Assembly: GCF_006715765.1 (NCBI RefSeq)
Contig: NZ_VFNV01000001.1
Span: 744,001 to 808,000 of the forward strand
DNA length: 64,000 nucleotides
Origin: Rarobacter incanus
GTDB lineage: Bacteria; Actinomycetota; Actinomycetes; Actinomycetales; Cellulomonadaceae
Direction: 5' to 3'
Of the stretch, positions 46,230-55,898 are shown piece after piece (position 1 is the stretch's first letter; every line of letters begins with the position of its first letter). A program made the position numbers and the translations under genes. The notes under the pieces are model-generated. The model was not told where the DNA came from and ran no database searches. It saw only the letters and a program-made list of their open reading frames with translations.

Positions 46230-49200
46230 CTACGGCGCCGCAGGCGAATCGGTTCCGTCGGCATCGGGACTGTCGTTTTCCGCAACGACCTCCGCCTCGA
46301 TCACGACTGCCTCGATCGCGGCCGGTTCGACGATCTCGCCCTCCGCAACCTCGCCGTCGCCGTGTTGTTCGTCGTGCGCGTGCGCGGCCGCCGCGGCTAT
46401 CTGCGCCAGGGTCGCCTTGACCGCCTCGCGCTCCTTGGTCGATGACCCCGGAAGCACCGGCACCGGCGCTGCGGTCCCGCTCTCCTGATGCCCGGAGCTC
46501 TTGCGCCTGCGCGACGACTTCTTCGGCACGGGCTCTTCATCCGCTGCCTGGCTACCGTGCGACTTGCTGTGTTCGTTCGGCTCGGTGTGCACAATGAACC
46601 CACGCCCCAGGCAGTGCGAGCAGGTCTCCGAGAAGGCCTCGACGAGTCCCTGCCCAACGCGCTTGCGGGTCATTTGCACCAGGCCGAGCGACGTGACCTC
46701 CGCCACCTGGTGCCGGGTGCGGTCCCGCCCGAGGCACTCCACGAGCCTGCGCAACACAAGATCGCGGTTCGATTCGAGCACCATGTCGATGAAGTCAACG
46801 ACAACGATTCCACCAATGTCACGCAGCCGCAGTTGCCGCACAATCTCTTCGGCGGCTTCCAGGTTGTTGCGCGTGACCGTCTCTTCCAGGGTTCCGCCCG
46901 TGCCGGTGAATTTACCGGTGTTGACGTCGATGACTGTCATGGCCTCGGTGCGGTCGATCACCAAGGAACCGCCCGACGGCAACCAGACCTTCCGGTCCAT
47001 TCCCTTCGCCAGTTGCTCGTCGATGCGGTGCTGGGCGAAGACATCGGTGGGGTTCACCCACTTCGTCATTTTCGATTCGAGGTCGGGTGCCAACTCGTGG
47101 ATATACGACGTCAATTCCTTGTAGACGCCCTTGCCGGAAACGATGAGTTCCTTGAAATCATCGTTGAAAATGTCGCGCACGACCCTGATCGCCATATCGG
47201 GTTCGCCCTGCAAAAGGCTGGGCGCGCTGGCGGTCTTCGACTTCTTCTCGATCGATTCCCACTGCGACTGCAACCTGGCGATATCCGCGGTCAGTTCCTC
47301 CTCGGAGGCGCCCTCGGCGGCGGTCCGCACAATCACACCCGCACCGTCGGGAACCACCGCGCGCAGAATCCGCTTGAGCCGCGAGCGCTCCGTGTCCGGC
47401 AGCTTGCGGGATATACCCGTCATGCCGCCGCCGGGAACGAATACGAGGTAGCGCCCGGCGAGCGTCACTTGCGACGTCAGGCGCGCACCCTTGTGCCCGA
47501 TGGGGTCCTTGGTGACCTGCACAACGACGGTGTCCCCGGACTTCAGCGCCTGCTCGATCCGGCGCGGTTGACCGTCGGCCAGGCCTGCCGCGTCCCAGTT
47601 GACCTCACCCGCGTACAGCACGGCGTTGCGGCCCTTGCCGATGTCAACGAACGCGGCCTCCATGCTGGGGAGCACGTTTTGCACGCGCCCCAGGTACACG
47701 TTGCCGGCCATTGATGCCTGGGACTGCTGGGAGACGTAGTGTTCAACCAGGACGCCGTCTTCAAGTACGGCGATCTGCGTGCGGCCGTCCTTTTCGCGCA
47801 CGACCATGGTCCGGTCCACCGATTCGCGGCGCGCCAGGAATTCCGCCTCGGTAATGATCTGCCTGCGTCGACCGGCGTCCCGCCCCTCGCGGCGGCGCTG
47901 CCGCTTCGCCTCCAGGCGGGTGGAGCCCTTCAGCGCCGTGACTTGGTCATTGAGAGAACGGCCCGATCCGGAATCTGCCTCCGCGTCGTTGCCGCGCGCG
48001 CCGCGCCTGCGCCGCCTGCGACGGCGCGACGAGCTGTCCGCGTCATCGTCCTTATCCCCGTCATCGCCTGCGTCCGCGGCGGCCTCCCCGTCGCCCTGCT
48101 CAGGCGCATCGGCTGCGGACTCTTCCGCATCGGCGTCCGCATTCGAATTGGTCTTGCGGCGACCGCGACCTCCGCGCCGACGGCGGCGCTTGCGCGCACC
48201 GGCGTCGTCGTCGCCGTCGTCATCGCTGTCATCGCTGTCATCGACATCGTCGGCGTCGCTGCCACCCGCGGCATCTACATGCTGCTCTTCGTCCGCTGGG
48301 GACACGTGCGCACCGGAGTCGGCGACCAGGTCTTCGGCGGCGGCGTCCTCACTCGGCTCCTCGGCAAGGGGCTCCGGGGTCGCCTTGCGTCGACGGGCGC
48401 GGGGCGATACGTCGGGTGCCTGGAACAGCAGCGTCGTCGCGGCGAGCCGAATCGGCTGGTCAGCGGGCGACTCTTCTTCCTCGGTCTCGTCGGCGGTGTC
48501 CGCGGCGCTAAACAGGGGCGCAGCCGGCGGCTTCTTCTTGCCGCGCGTTTGGCGTCGCTGCGCCTTGGCGCGGGGTGCGCCTTCTTCTTTGGGGGCGTCC
48601 GCGTCCGCGATCGGCGCGTCCTTTGCCTCATCCGCCTCATCACCAGGGTGCAAGGCACGGCTGAGCGAGTCCAGGTCGGCCTCGATCAATGAAGCAACCG
48701 CGCTGTGCTGATCGCCCTCCGCGGCCGCGCCCGCCTGCGCCGCCTTCGGAGCGCGCGCACCGCGGCGCTTGCGGGACGGCTTTTCGGCCGCCGCTTCATG
48801 GTCGACCGAAGCGCCCGCGCCGTCCTGGTCTGCCGAAGCGCCCGGGCCGTCCTGTTCCTCCGCCTGCTCGCGGACCGCCTTCTTCGGCGCGCGCTTGGAT
48901 GCGCGGCGCTTCGTTACCCCTTCGAGTTCCGCGAACACGTCCAATGTCGGCTTGCCGGGGTCAGCGGCCGCAGGGTTTTGCGCGGATTGCGCGCCGGAAC
49001 CGTCCGCACCCGCACCATCGGTGCCACCGCCCTCCGCCTCCGCGGATCGTTGTGACTTGCGCCCGGTCCGGTCGTCTGCGGGCCGCGTCGCCGCTTGCGG
49101 CTCGACGGCGTCCTGCCGCGCGGCGCTGGCCGCACCGGCCGCTTCGGGCGCCTTCTTGGAGCCCGCCGGGCGGGTCACGCGCCGTCGCGTCTTGCGCGCG

Positions 49201-49286
49201 GGGGCCGCCTCGGTGGCGTTGCCGGAACCGCGTTCGCCTTCCGGGGTGGCTGCGTTCGGTGTTGGGGTGAACTCGTCGTTATTCAA
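46230..49286 (-). CDS. rne: Ribonuclease E/G
   Basis: About 1018 residues. The first 430 are acidic and Ala-rich low complexity with Arg-rich patches (RRRRRRGARGND), typical of the actinobacterial N-terminal extension. The catalytic part begins with RREGRDAGRRRQIITEAEFL, includes the S1 domain (VYLGRVQNVLPSMEAAFVDI), the metal-binding Asp in VIDVNTGKFTG (about 787) and VVDFIDMVLESN, and the zinc-link CSHCLGRG (about 892). A charged C-terminal tail follows. It starts mRNA decay and processes rRNA. TTG 49286 is preferred because GGAGC stands nine bases upstream; a longer in-frame extension lacks a ribosome site. Confidence 0.93.
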   Translation of the reverse strand: MNNDEFTPTPNAATPEGERGSGNATEAAPARKTRRRVTRPAGSKKAPEAAGAASAARQDAVEPQAATRPADDRTGRKSQRSAEAEGGGTDGAGADGSGAQSAQNPAAADPGKPTLDVFAELEGVTKRRASKRAPKKAVREQAEEQDGPGASADQDGAGASVDHEAAAEKPSRKRRGARAPKAAQAGAAAEGDQHSAVASLIEADLDSLSRALHPGDEADEAKDAPIADADAPKEEGAPRAKAQRRQTRGKKKPPAAPLFSAADTADETEEEESPADQPIRLAATTLLFQAPDVSPRARRRKATPEPLAEEPSEDAAAEDLVADSGAHVSPADEEQHVDAAGGSDADDVDDSDDSDDDGDDDAGARKRRRRRGGRGRRKTNSNADADAEESAADAPEQGDGEAAADAGDDGDKDDDADSSSRRRRRRRRGARGNDAEADSGSGRSLNDQVTALKGSTRLEAKRQRRREGRDAGRRRQIITEAEFLARRESVDRTMVVREKDGRTQIAVLEDGVLVEHYVSQQSQASMAGNVYLGRVQNVLPSMEAAFVDIGKGRNAVLYAGEVNWDAAGLADGQPRRIEQALKSGDTVVVQVTKDPIGHKGARLTSQVTLAGRYLVFVPGGGMTGISRKLPDTERSRLKRILRAVVPDGAGVIVRTAAEGASEEELTADIARLQSQWESIEKKSKTASAPSLLQGEPDMAIRVVRDIFNDDFKELIVSGKGVYKELTSYIHELAPDLESKMTKWVNPTDVFAQHRIDEQLAKGMDRKVWLPSGGSLVIDRTEAMTVIDVNTGKFTGTGGTLEETVTRNNLEAAEEIVRQLRLRDIGGIVVVDFIDMVLESNRDLVLRRLVECLGRDRTRHQVAEVTSLGLVQMTRKRVGQGLVEAFSETCSHCLGRGFIVHTEPNEHSKSHGSQAADEEPVPKKSSRRRKSSGHQESGTAAPVPVLPGSSTKEREAVKATLAQIAAAAAHAHDEQHGDGEVAEGEIVEPAAIEAVVIEAEVVAENDSPDADGTDSPAAP

Positions 49287-49782
49287 TGTTTTGCTCCAGG
49301 TAGCACCGGTCCCACACGCCCGGTCCACCCACGGTGGGATCGTGCCACGCGGACACGGAAGTCTTCACGGGTGCCGCGCGAGCAAAACTCGGGCGTCAGC
49401 CAGCATCCATTTGCGGAGCGGCGACGGACCTTGAACAAGCTAGTTCGCGACCGGCACTTGGGAGGTTCCCGACGGGTGTGGACCACCGGGAGCCACTTAC
49501 AAGTATGCCACACGGTGGTAAAGATATGCCGTTGGCAGGTAAAGAATATCGACGAGGCCCGCTCCCCCGCCGCCCGGCAGCCCGCATCGGAACCGCCTCT
49601 CGATGGTGCAGACACTATCCGCGGCAGTGTCATATCGAGCCCATTTCGGGACCTTAGTCCCGCCCCCAATGCGGCAGTCCGACTAGCGTCGAATGTGGAG
49701 AACGGACCACATATGTCCGGATTCGTCGCCCCCGGAACCAGGCGGGCGGTTTGGCCCTTCAACAGTTCCCAGGAGGCTCCAC
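49287..49782. other. Divergent control region between rne and cydA
   Basis: About 500 bp without a gene. It holds the rne promoter (minus) and the cydABDC promoter (plus). Features are a DevR-type box at 49645-49664, a possible -10 TAGCGT at 49684-49689, and the palindrome CGGAC-CACATAT-GTCCG at 49703-49719. Confidence 0.6.
49645..49664 (+). promoter_or_regulatory. DevR/DosR-type box upstream of cydA
   Basis: TTCGGGACCTTAGTCCCGCC matches the mycobacterial DevR/DosR consensus TTSGGGACTWWAGTCCCSAA at 17 of 20 positions, with both GGGAC and GTCCC half-sites perfect and correctly spaced. Its centre lies about 42 bases upstream of a start site predicted from TAGCGT. A DevR-like regulator gene is at 61253-61921. 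The match is read directly; the regulation is inferred. Confidence 0.75.
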
Positions 49783-51285
49783 GTGGACGTCCTCGATCTC
49801 GCCCGCTGGCAGTTCGGCATCACGACCGTCTACCACTTCATCTTCGTGCCACTCACGATCGGGCTCGCCCCCCTGGTCGCAATCATGCAGACCGTGTGGG
49901 TGAAGACCGGGGATGACAAGTGGCTCAAGCTCACCAAGTTCTTCGGCAAGTTGCTGCTGATCAACTTCGCGCTCGGCGTGGCAACGGGAATCGTCCAAGA
50001 GTTCCAATTCGGCATGACGTGGTCTGAGTATTCGCGCTTCGTGGGCGACATATTCGGTGCGCCGCTGGCAATGGAGGCGTTGGCCGCGTTCTTCATCGAA
50101 TCGACGTTCTTGGGCCTATGGATCTTCGGCTGGGACCGCCTGCCGAAGAAAATCCACCTCGCCATGATCTGGGCCGTGGCCGTCGCCGTGAACCTCTCCG
50201 CCCTGTTCATCCTCGCCGCGAACTCGTGGATGCAGCACCCGGTCGGCGCGACGTTCAATGAGACCACCGGACGCGCCGGAATGACCTCGATCGGCGACAT
50301 CCTCACCAACAACACGTTGTGGGCCGCGTTCCCGCACACCGTGACCGCTTCGTTCCTCACGGCCGCGACATTCGTGGCCGGGATCAGCGCCTGGTGGATG
50401 GTGAAGAAGGCCCGCACCGGGGTCGCTAAGGACGGGACCACCGCCAAGAGCGTGTACCGAACCGGCCTGCGGTTCGGCTGCTGGATCATGATCATCGCCG
50501 GGATCGGCGTCATCTGGTCAGGTGATTCCCAAGCCAAGTTGATGTTCCAACAACAGCCCATGAAGATGGCCGCCGCCGAGGCGCTGTGCCACACCGAAGA
50601 TGGTGCGGCCTTCTCGATCCTGACTATCGGCGACGTAAACAACGACTGCGAAGGCGTCACCCGCCTCATCTCGGTGCCGGGCGTGACGTCCTTCCTCGCC
50701 AACGGGAACTTCAACTCAACCCTCCAGGGCGTCCCCGAACTGCAAGCGCAATACGAACAAAAGTACGGGTACACGGACGAGGCCGGCAACGCCATCAGCT
50801 ACTCGCCGAACCTCATGGTCACCTACTGGAGCTTCCGCCTCATGATCGGCTTTGCCGCTGGCTCGGTCGCCCTTGCCCTGGCCGGGATCTGGCTCACCCG
50901 CAAGGGCCGGGTTTCCGACAACAAGTGGCTGGCAAGGCTCGGCATCATCGCGATACCGACTCCGTTCCTTGCCTCCTCCTTCGGCTGGATCTTCACCGAA
51001 ATCGGTCGCCAGCCGTGGGTCGTTGCCCCGAACCCAACGGGCGTAGACGGAGTGTGGTTGCTGACGGCGCGCGGCGTTTCGCCCATCGCGCCCTGGCTCG
51101 TGCTGACGTCAATGATCGTGTTCACCCTGCTGTACGGCGTGCTTGCAGTTGTTTGGTACAAGCTCATGCACCGCTACACGATCGAGGGCGCACCCGAACA
51201 CGTCGAAGACGTGTCCCCGACCAAGATCGGCGGCAAACCGCGCACCGCGGACGGTGACGACGGCCCGCTGTCATTCGCATACTGA
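49783..51285 (+). CDS. cydA: Cytochrome bd ubiquinol/menaquinol oxidase subunit I
   Basis: A 500-residue CydA. It shows the N-terminal DVLDLARWQFGITTVYHFIF with the heme b595-ligand-type His, QFGMTWSEYSRFVGDIFGAP, the second heme-region block SALFILAANSWMQHPVGA, the Q-loop of the short type, and the diagnostic GRQPW (TEIGRQPWVVAPNPTG). It oxidises menaquinol and reduces O2 with high affinity. GTG 49783 is chosen for the ribosome site AGGAGG (49771-49776); the longer frame overlaps the promoter. First gene of cydABDC. Confidence 0.96.
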   Translation: MDVLDLARWQFGITTVYHFIFVPLTIGLAPLVAIMQTVWVKTGDDKWLKLTKFFGKLLLINFALGVATGIVQEFQFGMTWSEYSRFVGDIFGAPLAMEALAAFFIESTFLGLWIFGWDRLPKKIHLAMIWAVAVAVNLSALFILAANSWMQHPVGATFNETTGRAGMTSIGDILTNNTLWAAFPHTVTASFLTAATFVAGISAWWMVKKARTGVAKDGTTAKSVYRTGLRFGCWIMIIAGIGVIWSGDSQAKLMFQQQPMKMAAAEALCHTEDGAAFSILTIGDVNNDCEGVTRLISVPGVTSFLANGNFNSTLQGVPELQAQYEQKYGYTDEAGNAISYSPNLMVTYWSFRLMIGFAAGSVALALAGIWLTRKGRVSDNKWLARLGIIAIPTPFLASSFGWIFTEIGRQPWVVAPNPTGVDGVWLLTARGVSPIAPWLVLTSMIVFTLLYGVLAVVWYKLMHRYTIEGAPEHVEDVSPTKIGGKPRTADGDDGPLSFAY

Positions 51286-51324
51286 TCCCGGATTCGAAAA
51301 GAAACTAGAGGGGAATAGACAACC

Positions 51325-52365
51325 ATGGATCTCCCACTGATCTGGTTCCTGCTGATCGCAGTCCTGTGGATCGGCTACCTTGTGCTCGAAGGCTTCGACT
51401 TCGGCGTCGGCATGCTCATCCCGATCCTGGGACGCAACGACAAAGAGCGACGAGTTCTCATCAACACCATCGGCCCGGTTTGGGACGGCAACGAGGTGTG
51501 GCTCCTCACGGCCGGCGGCGCCACGTTCGCCGCCTTCCCGGAGTGGTACGCGACCCTGTTTTCGGGCTTCTACCTGCCGCTCCTGTTGATCCTGGTCGCG
51601 CTCATCGTGCGAATCTGCGGATTCGAATACCGCGGCAAGATCAACGACGCGAAGTGGACCGCATGGTGGGACCGCGCCATCATCTTCGGCTCGTGGTTGC
51701 CGGCGGTGCTGTGGGGCGTAGCCTTCGCGAACATCGTTCGCGGCGTCAACTTGGACGCCAACCACAACTACGTCGGCGGATTCTTCGCGCTTCTCAACCC
51801 GTTCGCGCTCCTCGGCGGGGTTGTCACCGCGCTGTTGTTCCTGATGCACGGCGCCGTGTTCCTGGCGCTCAAGGTGGACGGGGACCTGCGCGTGCGCGCC
51901 AACCGTTTCGCCGGAAAGGCCGCCATAGCGGCAACCGTCGCTGCAGGCGTGTGGGCCGTGTGGGCGCAGGCGGCGTTCGCAAACAGGGCCTGGACGTGGG
52001 CCATTGTCGCCGTCGCAGCGATCAGCCTGCTTGCGGTGATCTTCACGAACGCGAAGGGACGCGAAGGGCTGGCATTCATTTTCTCGGCCGTCGCCATTGC
52101 CGCCGCGGTCGTGCTGATCTTCGGCGCCATTTTCCCGAACGTCATGCCCGCGACCAACCCCGACTACTCCCTGACCATCCGCAACGCGTCCTCGACTGAC
52201 TACACGCTGACGGTCATGACTTGGGTTGCGGTGGCGCTGGTTCCCATCGTCCTCATCTACCAGAGCTGGACGTACTGGGTATTCCGCAAGCGCCTGCGCA
52301 CCGAACACATTCCGGCGCCAGCGGGGCTGTCGCTCACCAAGCAGACCTCCCAGGCTGCGGTGTGA
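51325..52365 (+). CDS. cydB: Cytochrome bd oxidase subunit II
   Basis: A 346-residue CydB with eight to nine membrane helices. The start reads LPLIWFLLIAVLWIGYLVLE, then GFDFGVGMLIPILGRNDKER, followed by IGPVWDGNEVWLLTAGGATF, typical of the family. It pairs with CydA to hold the oxidase together. ATG 51325 has AGAGGGGA upstream; 39 bases separate it from cydA. Its stop is 13 bases before the cydD start. Confidence 0.96.
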   Translation: MDLPLIWFLLIAVLWIGYLVLEGFDFGVGMLIPILGRNDKERRVLINTIGPVWDGNEVWLLTAGGATFAAFPEWYATLFSGFYLPLLLILVALIVRICGFEYRGKINDAKWTAWWDRAIIFGSWLPAVLWGVAFANIVRGVNLDANHNYVGGFFALLNPFALLGGVVTALLFLMHGAVFLALKVDGDLRVRANRFAGKAAIAATVAAGVWAVWAQAAFANRAWTWAIVAVAAISLLAVIFTNAKGREGLAFIFSAVAIAAAVVLIFGAIFPNVMPATNPDYSLTIRNASSTDYTLTVMTWVAVALVPIVLIYQSWTYWVFRKRLRTEHIPAPAGLSLTKQTSQAAV

Positions 52366-52378
52366 CACTGTTGACCTT

Positions 52379-54070
52379 GTGAAGCCACTCGATCCTCGGT
52401 TACTGCACGTAGCGGCGCCAGCGCGCCGCTACGTTGCTGTTACGACCGGGCTGGGCATCGCCACGGCCGCGTTGGTGATAGCGCAATGCCTGCTCATAGC
52501 CCACGCCCTCGCGCCGGTCGTGGACGGCACCGCCGACCTTTCCGCGGTCCTGCCGACGGTTTGCTGGCTCGCTGGCGTCCTGGCGCTGCGGGTCGCCGCA
52601 AGCTTTCTCCAGGAATACCTGGGGCAACGCGCCGGGACGATGGTCGTCGCGGATCTTCGCCACCAGGTGGTGCAACGCGCGGTCGCTTTGGGCCCGCGCT
52701 GGCTGTCCGGAAACAACAGCGCCGAGGTCGTGACGCTCACCACGCGCGGGCTCGATGATCTCCAGCCCTATCTGACTAGGTACTTGCCCCAGCTGTTCCT
52801 CGCGGCGACCGTTACGCCCGCGGCCCTGCTGGTGGTGCTCAAACTCGATTGGCTCGCGGCGGTCATCATCGTTGTGACGCTGCCACTCGTGCCGCTATTC
52901 ATGTGGCTGGTCGGCGTCATGACGCAGGGTGTCACCGAAAAGCGGCAGGCGGCGATGAGTCGCCTCGGCGCGCAGGTGCTTGACCTTATCGCCGGCATCC
53001 CCACGCTCAAGGCCCTGCACCGCGAAAACGGCCCCGCAGCCCGCGTCGCTCAGCTTTCCGCCAGCTACCGAAAATCGACAATGGGAACGCTGCGGGTCGC
53101 GTTTCTGTCGGGCATGGTGTTAGAACTGCTCACCACGCTGTCCGTCGCGATCGTCGCAGTTGCGGTCGGCTTGCGCCTAGTCAACGGCGGGTTGGACCTC
53201 ACCACCGGGCTCGCCATCATCATGTTGGCCCCCGAGGTATACCTGCCAATCCGCCAGGTCGGGACGCACTTTCACGCATCGGCGGACGGGATCGCCGCGG
53301 CCGGGCGCGCATTCTCGGTGTTAGAGGCCCCCGCACCCGACGCGGCCGCTGCCGCCCGCATCACCGCCGATAGCGCACGCGACGCGGCCTGCGGCCCCAT
53401 ACAGGCACTTGTTGACCCCACGATCGAGGTCGACGACGTCAGCATCCCGGTTCCGAATTCCGATTCCTACGCGCCCGCGGGGCTCTCGTTCCGCCTCTCA
53501 CCGGGCGAAATCGTGGCGCTGACCGGCCCCAATGGCGCCGGCAAATCGACGGCTCTACTGGCGGTCATGGGAATGATCTCGGTCTCCCGCGGGTCGATCA
53601 CGGTGGGAGGCGGCGCGGCGCGCCCGCTGTCGCAGGTCGATCCGGACCAGTGGCGAGCCACCATCACCTGGCTGCCGCAACGCCCGTGGATCGCCCCGGG
53701 GACGATCGGGGAGAATCTGCGGCTGCAAAACCCCGCCGCCAGCGACGAACTCATCGCGCAGGTCGCTCGCCTCACGGGACTTGACCGGGTGCTGCGCGAA
53801 CGCGACGGCCTGGACACAAGGGTCGCCATGGGAGGCGTGGGGCTCAGCGTCGGCCAGCGGCAACGCGTTGCGCTCACGCGCGCGCTGCTATCGGCGGGCT
53901 CCGTCATCGTTATGGACGAGCCCACCGCCCACCTCGACGAGGAATCCGCACAGGTGGTCGCCGACTGCCTCGGGTTCCTGCGCGACCGCGGCAAGGCGGT
54001 GCTGCTGGTGACCCACCGGCCCGAACTCGTCGCCGTCGCCGACAGGGCCGTGGAGGTGCACCGTGGGTGA
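52379..54070 (+). CDS. cydD: Thiol reductant ABC exporter subunit CydD
   Basis: A 563-residue half-transporter: six helices with YLGQRAGTMVVADLRHQVVQ and SGNNSAEVVTLTTRGLDDLQ, then an ATPase domain with Walker A TGPNGAGKST, signature LSVGQRQRVALTRALL and Walker B SVIVMDEPTAHLD. CydDC exports glutathione/cysteine-type reductant needed to assemble cytochrome bd. GTG 52379 (VKPLDPRLLHVAAPARR) is chosen because the longer frame overlaps cydB by 140 bases with no homology. It overlaps cydC by eight bases. Confidence 0.92.
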   Translation: MKPLDPRLLHVAAPARRYVAVTTGLGIATAALVIAQCLLIAHALAPVVDGTADLSAVLPTVCWLAGVLALRVAASFLQEYLGQRAGTMVVADLRHQVVQRAVALGPRWLSGNNSAEVVTLTTRGLDDLQPYLTRYLPQLFLAATVTPAALLVVLKLDWLAAVIIVVTLPLVPLFMWLVGVMTQGVTEKRQAAMSRLGAQVLDLIAGIPTLKALHRENGPAARVAQLSASYRKSTMGTLRVAFLSGMVLELLTTLSVAIVAVAVGLRLVNGGLDLTTGLAIIMLAPEVYLPIRQVGTHFHASADGIAAAGRAFSVLEAPAPDAAAAARITADSARDAACGPIQALVDPTIEVDDVSIPVPNSDSYAPAGLSFRLSPGEIVALTGPNGAGKSTALLAVMGMISVSRGSITVGGGAARPLSQVDPDQWRATITWLPQRPWIAPGTIGENLRLQNPAASDELIAQVARLTGLDRVLRERDGLDTRVAMGGVGLSVGQRQRVALTRALLSAGSVIVMDEPTAHLDEESAQVVADCLGFLRDRGKAVLLVTHRPELVAVADRAVEVHRG

Positions 54071-55724
54071 CATCAGGGTGTTGCGGTGGGCGCTGTCGCT
54101 CGTCACCATCAGCTGGGCGCGGGTCGCGCGCGCGGTCCTGCTGGGGACGGCCGCTCTCGGCAGCGCGGTGGCGCTCGGCGCGTTTTCGGCGTGGCTCATC
54201 GCCTGGGCGTCGAAAATGCCCCCCGTGTTGGCCCTGTCGACGATTGTCGTTGCCGTGCGCGCCTTCGGCATCTCCCGCGGGGTGTTTCGCTACCTGGAGC
54301 GGCTCGCCTCCCACCACGTCGCGCTGACGACCATGGGGCAACTGCGCACCAAGCTCTACGAACGCCTCGCCGCCGCCCCCATCGGCGCGGTCACGGCGCT
54401 GCGCCGCGGCGACCTACTGGCGCGCGTCGGCGCCGACGTCGATACGGTCGGCGAGGTGGTCGTGCGAGCAATGATCCCCGCCGGCATCTCGCTGTGCGTG
54501 TCTGCGGCAACGGTCATTGCCATGGCAGTGCTGCTGCCCGCGGCGGGCTGGTGGTTGGCGATCGGGCTTGCCGTTGCCTCCGTGCTGGGACCCTACCTGA
54601 CCGCGCTCGGAGCCCGCAGCGCCGCCCGCGCCGGCGCCCAGGCGCACGCGGACACTGCCGCGGCGGCGCTCGACCTGATCGACCATGCCACCGACATCAC
54701 CGTCGCGGGCAAGACCCGCGCCTACCTTTCCGGCATCCGCGAATCGGACCGCCGGTGGATCAAGGCAACCGACCGCGGCGCCCGCGCGCTGGGCGCCGGC
54801 GCCGCAGCCGGAACCCTGGGGTTGGCCGTCGCCGTGTTGGGCGCACTAATCTGCGGCATCCCGGCCGTCTCCTCCGGGAAGCTCAGCGACATTGCGCTGG
54901 CGGTCGTGGTGCTGACCCCCCTTGCGGCATTCGAGTCGACGATGGTGCTGCCGGCCGCGGCCCTCCAGGTCTTCCAGTCGGCGGCGGCAGCGCGCAGGCT
55001 CCGCGAGCTGTGGGACAATTCGGCGCCGCGCGCCGCGCATCCGGCGGCGCAACCCCTGGTGGACCCGGACCTTCCATGCGCGCTGCGCACGCGGAATCTC
55101 GCGGTCGGTTGGGATGGCTCGCGGTCCGCCATAACCATCGGCGACGTGGACCTGCCCGTGGGGGCGTCCTTGCTGGTCACGGGCGCATCCGGGAGCGGCA
55201 AGACCACCCTGCTCGCGACGCTGGCGGGGCTGATCGCCCCGGTTCGCGGCAGTGTCGAGCGGCGCGCGGCCACCCTCATGACCGCCGAGGACGCGCACAT
55301 TTTCAACACGACCGTGCTCGAAAATCTGCGCGTGGCGCGCGGCGACATCACCAGGGACGAGGCCCGCGCCGCCCTGCGCCTGGTGGGCCTGGATTCTTGG
55401 TTCGCCGCGCAGCCCGAGGGTCTGGACACCATGCTGGGCAACGACGGAATCAGCGTTTCCGGCGGCGAGAGGCGGCGGCTGCTCATCGCCCGCGCCCTGC
55501 TGGCGCGCGCGCCCATCCTAGTCATCGACGAACCCGCAGAACACCTGGACAGCGCCAGCGCCTACCGGCTGCTCGACGATCTGCTGCGGCTCCCGGCCGC
55601 GACCGCCGGATCGCGGTTCCCGGTGCTTGCGGTCGTCATCGCCTCGCATCACGTCGGGGCCCGACCGGCAGGCGTTCCCGTTGTGTCCCTGCACATCCCC
55701 GGCCTCGCGGCCAGCGCCCACTAG
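54063..55724 (+). CDS. cydC: Thiol reductant ABC exporter subunit CydC
   Basis: A 553-residue partner of CydD. The membrane domain holds FGISRGVFRYLERLASHHVA, a CydC hallmark, and RRGDLLARVGADVDTVGEVV. The ATPase domain has Walker A TGASGSGKTT, the less usual signature VSGGERRRLLIARALL and Walker B PILVIDEPAEHLD, where Pro-Ala replaces the usual Pro-Thr. It is the last gene of cydABDC; a GC-rich inverted repeat just after the stop may act as terminator. Confidence 0.92.
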   Translation: MGDIRVLRWALSLVTISWARVARAVLLGTAALGSAVALGAFSAWLIAWASKMPPVLALSTIVVAVRAFGISRGVFRYLERLASHHVALTTMGQLRTKLYERLAAAPIGAVTALRRGDLLARVGADVDTVGEVVVRAMIPAGISLCVSAATVIAMAVLLPAAGWWLAIGLAVASVLGPYLTALGARSAARAGAQAHADTAAAALDLIDHATDITVAGKTRAYLSGIRESDRRWIKATDRGARALGAGAAAGTLGLAVAVLGALICGIPAVSSGKLSDIALAVVVLTPLAAFESTMVLPAAALQVFQSAAAARRLRELWDNSAPRAAHPAAQPLVDPDLPCALRTRNLAVGWDGSRSAITIGDVDLPVGASLLVTGASGSGKTTLLATLAGLIAPVRGSVERRAATLMTAEDAHIFNTTVLENLRVARGDITRDEARAALRLVGLDSWFAAQPEGLDTMLGNDGISVSGGERRRLLIARALLARAPILVIDEPAEHLDSASAYRLLDDLLRLPAATAGSRFPVLAVVIASHHVGARPAGVPVVSLHIPGLAASAH

Positions 55725-55898
55725 CGCGCCCGGCGCGCCGCCGGGGTCCCGGCGCCGCGAACCTTGCGGGTGGGGCGCTGCGGGGACGGGGGAACTCGTC
55801 CCGAAAAAGACGGATGCCCGCGAAAGCGCGCATTTTGCCGCCGACGCAAATCCGCGTACGGTGAATCTGCTTGCCCACCTCTGCGTCGAAGGAGCATC

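Noticed and set aside
55780-55806. A second DevR box before the histidine kinase (GGGAC ... GTCCC)
   Set aside because: The half-sites are ten bases apart instead of four, so the spacing does not fit.
54086-55864. A 592-codon plus-strand frame overlapping cydC
   Set aside because: It is a shifted reading of cydC with Arg/Pro-rich composition and no motifs; the cydC frame has complete ABC signatures.
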